DNA of 64,000 bases, from contig NZ_CAJPUX010000006.1 in the NCBI RefSeq assembly GCF_905397285.1, positions 289,093 through 353,092 of the forward strand, in the 5' to 3' direction. Both the position numbers and the translations under genes were made by a program. How positions within the stretch are numbered: position 1 is the stretch's first letter; every line of letters starts with the position of its first letter. Below, one piece after another: positions 55,881-63,375 of the stretch. The stretch comes from Cupriavidus plantarum (lineage in GTDB: Bacteria > Pseudomonadota > Gammaproteobacteria > Burkholderiales > Burkholderiaceae). The notes beneath the pieces are model-generated. The model searched no databases and was not told where the DNA came from. It saw only the letters and a program-made list of their open reading frames with translations.

Positions 55881-57023
55881 ATGGAAAAACGTCGCGTCCT
55901 GTCCGTGCTTCGGACCGCCTTCACCGGCTTCGACAAGCCGCTCGCGCTCATCGTGTTCCTGTTGTTCGCGACGGGCATCGTGGCGCTGTATTCGGCCGCC
56001 ATCGACATGCCGGGCCGCGTCGAGGACCAGCTGCGGAACATCCTGCTGTCGTACGTCGTGATGCTCGTCATCGCCTATATGCCGACGCAACTGCTGATGC
56101 GGATCGCGGTGCCGCTCTACACGGTTGGCGTCGCGCTGCTGATCGCGGTGGCGATGTTCGGGCTGATCCGCAAGGGCGCGCGGCGCTGGCTCAATGTGGG
56201 CATGGTCATCCAGCCGTCGGAGATCATGAAGATCTCGATGCCGCTGATGCTGGCCTGGTACTTCCAGAAACGCGAGGGCGTGATCAAGTGGTTCGACTTC
56301 GTCGTCGCGCTGATCCTGCTGGGCGTGCCGGTGGGCCTGATCGCCAAGCAGCCTGACCTCGGCACCGGCCTGCTCGTGCTGGCCGCGGGCCTGTATGTCA
56401 TCTATTTCGCGGGGCTGTCGTGGCGCATCATCCTGCCGCTGCTCGCGATCGTCGTCGTGGCCATCACGCTGCTGGTGTCGTACGAAAGCCAGATCTGCGC
56501 GCCGGGGGTGAACTGGCCGGTCCTGCACGACTATCAGCAGCATCGCGTCTGCACACTGCTGGACCCGACCACCGATCCGCTCGGCAAGGGCTTCCACACG
56601 ATCCAGTCGATCATCGCGATCGGCTCGGGCGGCGTCACGGGCAAGGGCTGGCTCAAGGGCACGCAGACCCACCTCGAATTCATCCCGGAGAAGCACACCG
56701 ACTTTATCTTCGCGGTGTTCTCCGAGGAGTTCGGTCTCATCGGCAACGCGGTGTTGCTGGTGCTGTACCTGCTGCTGATCTTCCGCGGGCTGTACATCGC
56801 GGCCAACGCGCCGACGCTGTTCTCACGGCTGCTGGCGGGGGCGATCACGCTGATCTTCTTCACGTACGCGTTCGTGAACATGGGGATGGTGAGCGGCATC
56901 CTGCCCGTGGTGGGCGTGCCGTTACCGCTGCTCAGTTATGGCGGCACGGCGCTCGTGACACTGGGCATGGGCATCGGCATCCTGATGAGTATCTCGCGGC
57001 AGAAGCGGCTGATCCAGACCTGA
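55881..57023 (+). CDS. rodA: Peptidoglycan glycosyltransferase RodA
   Basis: This is a 380-residue SEDS-family polymerase with about ten membrane segments, the partner of PBP2. Signature features include GARRWLNVGMVIQPSEIMKI, AKQPDLGTGLLVLAAG, and LPLLSYGGTALVTLGMGIGI. It follows mrdA after 12 bases. Confidence 0.97.
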   Translation: MEKRRVLSVLRTAFTGFDKPLALIVFLLFATGIVALYSAAIDMPGRVEDQLRNILLSYVVMLVIAYMPTQLLMRIAVPLYTVGVALLIAVAMFGLIRKGARRWLNVGMVIQPSEIMKISMPLMLAWYFQKREGVIKWFDFVVALILLGVPVGLIAKQPDLGTGLLVLAAGLYVIYFAGLSWRIILPLLAIVVVAITLLVSYESQICAPGVNWPVLHDYQQHRVCTLLDPTTDPLGKGFHTIQSIIAIGSGGVTGKGWLKGTQTHLEFIPEKHTDFIFAVFSEEFGLIGNAVLLVLYLLLIFRGLYIAANAPTLFSRLLAGAITLIFFTYAFVNMGMVSGILPVVGVPLPLLSYGGTALVTLGMGIGILMSISRQKRLIQT

Positions 57024-57032
57024 CATGCCGTT

Positions 57033-57041
57033 TGCTACACT
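57033..57041 (+). promoter_or_regulatory. Extended -10 upstream of the DUF484 gene
   Basis: TGCTACACT lies about 36 bases before the DUF484 ATG at 57078. This fits an extended -10 element. Confidence 0.45.
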
Positions 57042-57077
57042 GCCGACCACAACACCCCAATGCCTGGTAGAGACGCC

Positions 57078-57749
57078 ATGAATTCGCAAGACGTTGCAAG
57101 CTGGCTGCAGAGCCATCCGCAGTTTTTCGAGGATCACGCCGAACTGCTCGCGGCCGTCCAGCTGACGAGCCCGCACAGCCACCGCGCGGTATCGCTGCAG
57201 GAGCGCCAGATGGAAATCCTGCGCGAGAAGAACAAGGGCCTCGAGCTGAAGCTGGCGGACCTCGTGCGGCACGGGCATGACAACGATCGCACGCAACAGC
57301 GCATGCACGCGTGGCAGCTGCGCCTGCTCGCGGAAGTGGACTCGCACGCGCTGCCGTATGCCGTGCAGGACGGCCTGCAGCAGGTGTTCGACGTGCCCGC
57401 CGTGGCGCTGCGCCTGTGGAACGTGGGCCAGGCCTATTCCCATATGGAAGTGGCGCAGGGCGCGAGCGACGACCTGCGGCTGTTCGCCGAGGGGCTGCGC
57501 GCGCCGTACTGCGGCCCGAACAGCGGCTTCGAGGCAGCCAGCCTGCTGGAGCGCGCCGATATCGCATCGCTCGCGATGGTGACGCTGCGCGCGCCGGCCC
57601 GCTTGGGAGAAGAGGGCACAGGCCCGACATTCGGACTGCTGGTGCTGGGCTCGCCCGACGCGCGGCGGTTCCATGAGGGCATGGGCACGGCGTATCTGGC
57701 GCAAATCGGCGAAGTCGCCGGCGCCGCGCTGAACCGGCTGCGCGACTGA
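57078..57749 (+). CDS. DUF484-family GAF-like protein
   Basis: This is a 223-residue cytoplasmic protein of the DUF484 family. It starts SQDVASWLQSHPQFFEDHAE, which is the family signature, then a coiled-coil region (QMEILREKNKGLELKLADL) and a GAF-like fold. In many proteobacteria DUF484 precedes xerC as it does here, so it may be coupled to chromosome dimer resolution. The ATG at 57078 gives the family start; an ATG at 57060 adds six residues. Confidence 0.9.
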   Translation: MNSQDVASWLQSHPQFFEDHAELLAAVQLTSPHSHRAVSLQERQMEILREKNKGLELKLADLVRHGHDNDRTQQRMHAWQLRLLAEVDSHALPYAVQDGLQQVFDVPAVALRLWNVGQAYSHMEVAQGASDDLRLFAEGLRAPYCGPNSGFEAASLLERADIASLAMVTLRAPARLGEEGTGPTFGLLVLGSPDARRFHEGMGTAYLAQIGEVAGAALNRLRD

Positions 57750-57776
57750 CGCACGCCGCCTTTCACCCCCATCGCC

Positions 57777-58913
57777 ATGGCGTCACGCCGACCGCCGCGC
57801 CCGTCACAACGCAGGGCTGACACTGGCAGGGCAGACCCTGGCAGTGCCGACGCTGCGGGCGATGATGCGAAGGTTCTGGCGGAAGGTCCGCCACCCGCCT
57901 CCGATGCGCGGGTCGTGCGCTACCTCGAATGGCTCGAGACCGGGCGCAAGCTCGCGCGCCATACGCTGATCAACTACACGCACGACCTCGCCACGCTCCA
58001 GTCGCACGCCACGCGGCATGCACCGGGCGTGGACCTGCTCGCGCTCCAGACCCACCATATCCGCGCGTTCGCGGCGCGCATGCATGGGGGCGGCTTGTCC
58101 GGCGCGACCATCGCGCGGGCGCTGTCCGCGTGGCGCGGCTTCTATCTCTGGGCCGCACAGCATGGGCACGGCGTGGTGGCGAACCCCGTCGATGGCGTGC
58201 GCGCGCCGCGGCGCGGGCATCGGCTGCCGAAGGCCTTGTCGGTCGAGCATGCGGTTGCGCTCGTCGCGCACCGTGGGAATGACGACGCGGCGGCGCGGCG
58301 CGATCAGGCGGTGTACGAACTCTTCTACTCCAGCGGCCTGCGTTTATCGGAGCTCGTGCAGCTGGATGTGCGCTATACCGAAGACGGCGACTATCGCTCC
58401 TCCGGCTGGCTCGACCTTGCCGAGGGCGAGGTGACGGTCATCGGCAAGGGGGCGCGCCAGCGCAAGGTGCCTGTGGGCAGCAAGGCGCTGGAGGCCCTGC
58501 GCGCATGGCTTGCGGTTCGCGATCAGCTTGTGCGGCCGGGCGCGGCGCCCGAGGATGCCGCCGCGCTCTTTCTTGGCGCGCGTGGCGGGCGCCTGTCGGG
58601 CGGAACGGTCCAGCAGCGCATCAAGAAGCAGGCGATCGCGGCGGGTTTGCCGACCGATGTGCATCCGCACATGCTGCGGCATTCGTTTGCCACGCACGTG
58701 TTGCAGTCGTCGGGGGACCTGCGCGCGGTGCAGGAAATGCTTGGCCACGCGAGCATCTCCACCACGCAGATCTATACGTCGCTGGACTTCCAGCATCTGG
58801 CCAAGGTTTACGATAGAGCCCACCCCCGAGCGCACCCCCGAGCGGGGCGTTCGACTGGCGACAAGGCGTCGGCTGAGGGCGATGAGGAAGATAAGGAAGC
58901 CGGCGGCGATTGA
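57777..58913 (+). CDS. xerC: Tyrosine recombinase XerC
   Basis: This is a 378-residue site-specific tyrosine recombinase. The catalytic residues are all visible: Arg189 (SSGLRLSEL), Lys224 (VIGKGARQR), His298 and Arg301 (PHMLRHSFATH), His324 (LGHASISTTQ), and Tyr333 (IYTSLD). The N-terminal SAM-like core-binding domain is preceded by about 40 low-complexity residues. The position after DUF484 is the usual one for XerC, which with XerD resolves chromosome dimers at dif. The C-terminus is extended and includes a 12-base duplication. Confidence 0.95.
   Translation: MASRRPPRPSQRRADTGRADPGSADAAGDDAKVLAEGPPPASDARVVRYLEWLETGRKLARHTLINYTHDLATLQSHATRHAPGVDLLALQTHHIRAFAARMHGGGLSGATIARALSAWRGFYLWAAQHGHGVVANPVDGVRAPRRGHRLPKALSVEHAVALVAHRGNDDAAARRDQAVYELFYSSGLRLSELVQLDVRYTEDGDYRSSGWLDLAEGEVTVIGKGARQRKVPVGSKALEALRAWLAVRDQLVRPGAAPEDAAALFLGARGGRLSGGTVQQRIKKQAIAAGLPTDVHPHMLRHSFATHVLQSSGDLRAVQEMLGHASISTTQIYTSLDFQHLAKVYDRAHPRAHPRAGRSTGDKASAEGDEEDKEAGGD
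58821..58844 (+). repeat. 12-bp in-frame duplication near the xerC 3' end
   Basis: Two perfect 12-base units, 58821-58832 and 58833-58844, encode His-Pro-Arg-Ala twice after the XerC catalytic Tyr. Confidence 0.88.
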
Positions 58914-58934
58914 CAGGCGGCTACCTCCGCGCCC

Positions 58935-59903
58935 TCACCCCCCTTTATCCGTCCACTGCGACAGGATGGCGCGAAAGCGTTCCATCTCTGGCAGCAGCCA
59001 CTGGCGGAACGCCTGCACCTTCGGCAGTTCGAGGCTTTCGGGCGAGCACACGAAATACAGCAGCCACGGACAGGCGATGCTCACGTCGAACAGCCGCACC
59101 ACGCGGCCCGACAGCAGGTCGTTGTACGCCAGCGACGAGCGAATCAGTGCGATGCCCTGGCCTTCGGCGGCCGCCTGCAACAGCAGTGAGGAGTCCTGCA
59201 GCAGCAGGCCCTTCCGTGGCTCCGGCCAGTCGAGGCCGGCGGCCTCGAACCACGGTTTCCACGGATCGCCCTCGCCGCGCAGCAGCGGCATGCCGGCCAT
59301 GTGCTGCGGCAGTTCGGGCAGGCGTCCGCCATTGAAGTCGGGGCTGCAGACCGGAAAGAACCGGTCGTCGAGCAGCCGTTCCACATACAGGCCCGGATAG
59401 TCGCCACTCCCCATGCGCAGCGCGATGTCGACCTCCTCGCTCCCGAAGTCGACGAGCGAATTCGACGACAGCAGCTCGACGTCGAGCTCCGGATGCCGCT
59501 CGATGAAGCTGCCGATGCGTGGCGTGAGCCAGCGCGCCGCGAACGACGGCATGGTGCTGATGGTGAGGCGCTTGTCGCGGTTGCCGGCCTGCAACGCGCG
59601 CGTGGCGTCGGCGATCTGCAGCAGCGCGTCGCGCACGCGCTCCGCGTAGACGCGCCCATTGACGGTCAGCGCAACGCGCTTGCCGCGGCGCTCGAACAGC
59701 GGCTGCCCAAGTTCTTCCTCGAGCGCGCGGATCTGATGGCTCACCGCGCCGTGCGTGACGAACAGCTCCGCGGCCGCCCGGGAAAAACTCTCGTGGCGCG
59801 CGGCGGCCTCGAACGCGCGCAGCGCGGCCAGCGCCGGCAGGCGCGGAAATTCGCGGCGCCAGCTACGCGCGTCGTCGGGGTGCCAGGGCCCCTTGCCAGC
59901 CAT
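58935..59903 (-). CDS. GcvA-type LysR transcriptional regulator
   Basis: This is a 322-residue regulator with a winged HTH (LAALRAFEAAARHESFSRAA, HGAVSHQIRALEEELGQPLF) and an effector domain like GcvA. The ATG at 59903 was chosen because a strong GGAGG lies nine bases upstream, while the ATG at 59912 would overlap that Shine-Dalgarno. It is divergent from the DUF2917 gene, an arrangement often seen in Cupriavidus relatives, and probably regulates it. Confidence 0.92.
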   Translation of the reverse strand: MAGKGPWHPDDARSWRREFPRLPALAALRAFEAAARHESFSRAAAELFVTHGAVSHQIRALEEELGQPLFERRGKRVALTVNGRVYAERVRDALLQIADATRALQAGNRDKRLTISTMPSFAARWLTPRIGSFIERHPELDVELLSSNSLVDFGSEEVDIALRMGSGDYPGLYVERLLDDRFFPVCSPDFNGGRLPELPQHMAGMPLLRGEGDPWKPWFEAAGLDWPEPRKGLLLQDSSLLLQAAAEGQGIALIRSSLAYNDLLSGRVVRLFDVSIACPWLLYFVCSPESLELPKVQAFRQWLLPEMERFRAILSQWTDKGG

Positions 59904-60050
59904 AGGTGACATCCTCCACGGGTTGATCTCGGATCGCTATGTGAGTTTCATTGACAAGCGAATAGAAAATATATCGTTTTGATAGTGCTAGGGCAATCCC
60001 TAGAATGCAATGCACCGGACGCCGCAAATCAAAGCGATACAGCGATCAAA

Positions 60051-60078
60051 ACTGGCCCGGTCGGCAAGCCGGGCCAGT
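60051..60078 (+). other. Leader hairpin before the DUF2917 gene
   Basis: ACTGGCCCGG (60051-60060) and CCGGGCCAGT (60069-60078) form a perfect ten-base-pair stem with an eight-base loop, 50 bases before the DUF2917 start. There is no T run, so it could be an RNA leader structure or an operator. Confidence 0.45.
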
Positions 60079-60127
60079 TCCGGCGCGCCGCCCAAGCCAC
60101 GGCGGTTCGGATATCGGAGAAGCCATC

Positions 60128-60496
60128 ATGAAAACTCTGCTCACAACGACAGTGTTCACCCTGAATCCCGGCGAAGTCACCGCCCTCTCGCTCCATGCCG
60201 CCCAGCGCCTCGTGGTACAGAAAGCCGCCGGCACGCACCTCTGGGTAACGCGCGAGAACGATTCGGAGGACTACTGGCTCCGTTGCGGCAGTAGCCTGCT
60301 GCTGCGCCGGGGCGACGAGATCGTCCTCAGCGTGGACACCGCGGCACCGGAAGCCATTCAGCTCGCGCTGATCGCCGAAGCCCGCCGTCCGTCGCTGACC
60401 GTTGGCGACGCGTTGCACCTCGCCTGGCGCGCCGTCCGCCGGCTCGTGCGCGGTACGGAGTGGACCCCGGGCAAGGATCAGGTCACCGCGAACTGA
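60128..60496 (+). CDS. DUF2917-domain protein
   Basis: This is a 122-residue small beta-rich protein of the DUF2917 family (FTLNPGEVTALSLHAAQRL, GTHLWVTRENDSEDYWL, LRRGDEIVLS). The fold recalls a small cupin-like beta barrel, and its function is unknown. Start at 60128 is preceded by GGAG. It is divergent from a LysR gene, and a strong terminator closes it at 60533-60562. Confidence 0.88.
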   Translation: MKTLLTTTVFTLNPGEVTALSLHAAQRLVVQKAAGTHLWVTRENDSEDYWLRCGSSLLLRRGDEIVLSVDTAAPEAIQLALIAEARRPSLTVGDALHLAWRAVRRLVRGTEWTPGKDQVTAN

Positions 60497-60532
60497 CCAT
60501 GGCGGCATAGCCAGCGCAGTGCCAGATCACAG

Positions 60533-60562
60533 GGGAGCGGGCCGGCAGGCCCGCTCCCTTTT
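60533..60562 (+). terminator. Strong terminator between DUF2917 and lipB
   Basis: A perfect 11-base-pair stem (60533-60543 with 60548-60558) and a GGCA loop are followed by TTTT. It ends only 16 bases before the lipB ATG. Confidence 0.88.
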
Positions 60563-60565
60563 CGT

Positions 60566-60571
60566 TACACT
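60566..60571 (+). promoter_or_regulatory. Candidate leaderless -10 of lipB
   Basis: TACACT ends seven bases before the lipB ATG at 60579. A start of transcription at normal distance would fall on the ATG itself. No Shine-Dalgarno of quality is seen, and the strong terminator just upstream makes read-through unlikely as the main source. Confidence 0.4.
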
Positions 60572-60578
60572 GGCGGGC

Positions 60579-61328
60579 ATGCATCCCATACAAGTCATCG
60601 ATCGGGGTCGCGAGCCGTACGCGCCCTGTTTCGACGCGATGCGGGCGTACACCGAGGCCCGCGGCGCCGACACCCCCGACCAGATCTGGCTGGTCGAGCA
60701 TCCGCCGGTCTACACGCTCGGCCAGGCCGGCGACCCGGCACATCTGCTCGCGCCTGACGCGGCCATCCCCGTCGTGAAGATCGACCGCGGGGGCCAGATC
60801 ACCTATCACGGACCGGGCCAGATCGTGGCTTACCTGCTGCTGGACCTGCGGCGGCGCCATCTGATGGTGCGCGAACTGGTCCACGATATCGAGCAGGCCG
60901 TGCTGGACACACTCGCGGCGTATAATCTCGCAGCCGAGCGCAAGGCCGGCGCGCCGGGCATCTATCTGTCGGATGGAGTGCACCGGGGCGCCAAGATTGC
61001 CGCGCTGGGCCTCAAGATCCGCAACGGCTGCAGCTATCACGGCGTCAGCCTCAACGTGCAGATGGACCTCTCGCCGTTCCTGCGCATCAATCCCTGCGGC
61101 TATGCCGGACTGGAGACGGTCGACATGGCCACCGCGGGCGCCACTACGGTGGCCGACGATGCGCGCGATGGCGCGGCGCCCCTGCCCGTGACCGCGGATC
61201 ATCAACCCGAGATCGCACGGCGCCTGGCGGCGGCCTTGTGCGAGGTGCTGGCGGCACGCGAAGCGCGCGCCGTGGCCAACGGGCCAGCCGCCGTGGTTCC
61301 CGTGGCAGAAACTGCCGCGGCCACATGA
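60579..61328 (+). CDS. lipB: Octanoyl-[acyl carrier protein]:protein transferase LipB
   Basis: This is a 249-residue lipoyl-domain octanoyltransferase, the first step of lipoate synthesis. RGGQITYHGPGQIVAYLLLD and RGAKIAALGLKIRNGCSYHG carry the conserved His and catalytic Lys, and Cys173 is in RINPCGYAGLET. A variable Ala/Asp-rich insert follows. It lies directly before lipA. Confidence 0.97.
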   Translation: MHPIQVIDRGREPYAPCFDAMRAYTEARGADTPDQIWLVEHPPVYTLGQAGDPAHLLAPDAAIPVVKIDRGGQITYHGPGQIVAYLLLDLRRRHLMVRELVHDIEQAVLDTLAAYNLAAERKAGAPGIYLSDGVHRGAKIAALGLKIRNGCSYHGVSLNVQMDLSPFLRINPCGYAGLETVDMATAGATTVADDARDGAAPLPVTADHQPEIARRLAAALCEVLAAREARAVANGPAAVVPVAETAAAT

Positions 61329-61375
61329 CGGTCGGCTCAGACAGCCGGCTCCTAAATACCTAGCCCAAAGACATC

Positions 61376-62362
61376 ATGAGCGACGCCCTGATCGCCACCT
61401 CCAGCGAAGCCCCGCAGGCCGACTACGATCCGACCCGGAAGCAGAAGTCCGCCGACAAGACCGCGCGCATTCCCATCAAGATCGTGCCGGCCGAGAAGCT
61501 CAAGAAGCCCGAGTGGATTCGCGTGAAGGCCGCCACCGGCAATTCCCGGTTCTACGAGATCAAGGACATCCTGCGCGCGAACAACCTGGTCACGGTGTGC
61601 GAGGAAGCCAGCTGCCCGAACATCGGCGAATGCTTCGGCAAGGGCACGGCCACGTTCATGATCATGGGCGACAAGTGCACGCGCCGCTGCCCGTTCTGCG
61701 ACGTGGGCCACGGCCGTCCCGATCCGCTCGACGTCAACGAGCCAGGCAACCTGGCCCGCACGATCGCGCAGCTCAAGCTCAATTACGTGGTGATCACCAG
61801 CGTGGATCGTGACGATCTGCGCGACGGGGGCGCCCAGCACTTCGTGGACTGCATCACGCAGACGCGCGAGCTGTCGCCGGGCACGCGCATCGAGGTGCTG
61901 GTGCCGGATTTCCGCGGCCGCCTCGACAAGGCGCTGGATATCCTTCAGGCCGGCCCGCCCGACGTGATGAACCACAACCTGGAAACGGTGCCCCGCCTGT
62001 ACAAGCAGGCGCGCCCTGGCGCCGACTACGCGCATTCGCTCAAGCTGCTGCAGGAGTTCAAGCGCCGTAACCCGAACGTCGCGACCAAGTCGGGTCTGAT
62101 GGTCGGGCTGGGCGAGACCGACGAGGAAATTCTCGAAGTCATGCGCGACATGCGCGCGCACGACATCGACATGCTGACGATCGGCCAGTATCTGGCGCCG
62201 TCGAACCACCATCTGCCCGTGCTGCGCTACGTGCATCCGGACACCTTCAAGATGTTCGAGGACGAGGCCTACAAGATGGGCTTCACCCACGCGGCGGTGG
62301 GCGCGATGGTCCGCAGCTCGTATCACGCCGACCAGCAGGCGCATCAGGCCGGCTTTGCCTGA
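61376..62362 (+). CDS. lipA: Lipoyl synthase LipA
   Basis: This is a 328-residue radical-SAM enzyme that inserts two sulfurs into octanoyl groups on proteins. The auxiliary cluster Cys residues are at 75, 80 and 86 (CEEASCPNIGEC), and the radical-SAM CxxxCxxC is at 101, 105 and 108 (CTRRCPFC). It follows lipB after about 47 bases and ends with a strong terminator. Confidence 0.98.
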   Translation: MSDALIATSSEAPQADYDPTRKQKSADKTARIPIKIVPAEKLKKPEWIRVKAATGNSRFYEIKDILRANNLVTVCEEASCPNIGECFGKGTATFMIMGDKCTRRCPFCDVGHGRPDPLDVNEPGNLARTIAQLKLNYVVITSVDRDDLRDGGAQHFVDCITQTRELSPGTRIEVLVPDFRGRLDKALDILQAGPPDVMNHNLETVPRLYKQARPGADYAHSLKLLQEFKRRNPNVATKSGLMVGLGETDEEILEVMRDMRAHDIDMLTIGQYLAPSNHHLPVLRYVHPDTFKMFEDEAYKMGFTHAAVGAMVRSSYHADQQAHQAGFA

Positions 62363-62395
62363 TCGATAGCCGCCTTTTCAAAAAGCACTGCCAGG

Positions 62396-62422
62396 ACGGC
62401 CGGGAATTCCCCGGCCGTTTTT
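62396..62422 (+). terminator. lipA terminator
   Basis: A perfect nine-base-pair GC stem (62396-62404 with 62410-62418, five-base loop) is followed by five T and more T further on. It lies 34 bases after the lipA stop. Confidence 0.9.
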
Positions 62423-62446
62423 GTTTTCCGTGCGAAGACGCAATGC

Positions 62447-62466
62447 GACCCCAATGGACCCCAATG
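62447..62466 (+). repeat. 10-bp tandem duplication
   Basis: The unit GACCCCAATG is present twice (62447-62456, 62457-62466), just after the lipA terminator. Confidence 0.8.
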
Positions 62467-62573
62467 GGCCGGAACCGTGCACGGGACGGCATTTTGGCGA
62501 CTTTTCGGGGCGTGTGGGCACCCTTTGAGTGCAGAAGAACCTAGGGACATCCCGAGGTGGTGGCCGTTCGCTT

Positions 62574-62622
62574 GTTTCGATACTATGAATTTATCGATAA
62601 AACATCGATGAAATAGCGAAAC
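62574..62622. promoter_or_regulatory. AT-rich nested inverted repeat upstream of pxpB
   Basis: GTTTCG (62574-62579) and CGAAAC (62617-62622) flank a near-palindrome ATTTATCGAT / ATCGATGAAAT at 62589-62614. This is much richer in A and T than its surroundings. It is probably a regulator site for the pxp genes. Confidence 0.45.
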
Positions 62623-62681
62623 GTCACGTTTGGATCGTCAGGCAGGCCCGCAACTTGCTCTCTACGCTGCCATTGCCTGTC

Positions 62682-62687
62682 TACACT
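62682..62687 (+). promoter_or_regulatory. Possible -10 of pxpB
   Basis: TACACT lies 37 bases before the pxpB ATG at 62725. No -35 is convincing. Confidence 0.3.
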
Positions 62688-62724
62688 GACCTGAAGTCCG
62701 GTCCTCATCACAACGGCACCCAAC

Positions 62725-63375
62725 ATGCCCCAATGCACCGTTCACCGCCTGGCGGAACAGGCGCTCCTCTACAGCGTCGCGCCGCCGGCTTCCCTCGATG
62801 TCCAGCGCCGGATCTGGGCCATGGCCGAGCGGGCCGCGGACTGGCGCGGCGTGGTCGACGTCGTGCCGGGCATGAACAACCTGACCGTGGTCTTCGACGG
62901 CACGGCGGACGTCAGCGCACTGGAGCGCAATCTCAAGGTGGCCTGGGCGTCGGGCGAAACCCGCAACGCCACGGGCAAGCTCGTGGAGATTCCGGTCCGC
63001 TATGGCGGCGAGTACGGCCCCGATCTGGCCGATGTGGCCGCCCACACGGGGCTGTCGGCCGAAGAGGTCGTTCGCCGCCATGCGGCTGGCGAGTACGTCG
63101 TGTATTTCCTCGGCTTCCAGCCGGGCTTCGCCTATATGGGCGGCATGGAGGCCGCGCTGGCCACGCCGCGCCGCCGCGAGCCGCGTCTGGCCGTGCCGGC
63201 CGGCGCGGTGGGCATCGGCGGCGAGCAGACGGGCATCTACCCGGCGGTACTGCCGGGCGGCTGGCAGCTCATCGGCCATACCGACGCTAGATTGTTCGTG
63301 GCGGATCGCGATCCGCCCTCTCTGTTTGCGCCGGGTGACACGGTGCGCTTCGTCATCGAGGAATTCGTCGCGTGA
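62725..63375 (+). CDS. pxpB: 5-oxoprolinase subunit PxpB
   Basis: This is a 216-residue KipI-like subunit of prokaryotic 5-oxoprolinase, which opens 5-oxoproline to glutamate with ATP. Typical sequence is NNLTVVFDG, EIPVRYGGEYGPDL, YFLGFQPGFAYMGG and PAGAVGIGGEQTGIYP. It overlaps pxpC (GTGA) and pxpA would be expected nearby, beyond the window. Confidence 0.96.
   Translation: MPQCTVHRLAEQALLYSVAPPASLDVQRRIWAMAERAADWRGVVDVVPGMNNLTVVFDGTADVSALERNLKVAWASGETRNATGKLVEIPVRYGGEYGPDLADVAAHTGLSAEEVVRRHAAGEYVVYFLGFQPGFAYMGGMEAALATPRRREPRLAVPAGAVGIGGEQTGIYPAVLPGGWQLIGHTDARLFVADRDPPSLFAPGDTVRFVIEEFVA

Larger units (their letters stand above)
62363..62724. other. Gap between lipA and pxpB
   Basis: This 362-base gap holds the lipA terminator, a 10-base tandem duplication, an AT-rich palindromic region (62574-62622) and a possible -10 (62682-62687). 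No coding frame is credible. Confidence 0.55.

Noticed and set aside
53763..56696. 977-codon frame opposite mrdA and rodA
   Set aside because: Spans two real genes and their junction on the other strand, with shadow composition.
57777..58913. Integrase of a mobile element
   Set aside because: It has the full XerC motif set and the conserved DUF484-xerC context, and no att sites or cargo genes were found; it is the housekeeping recombinase.
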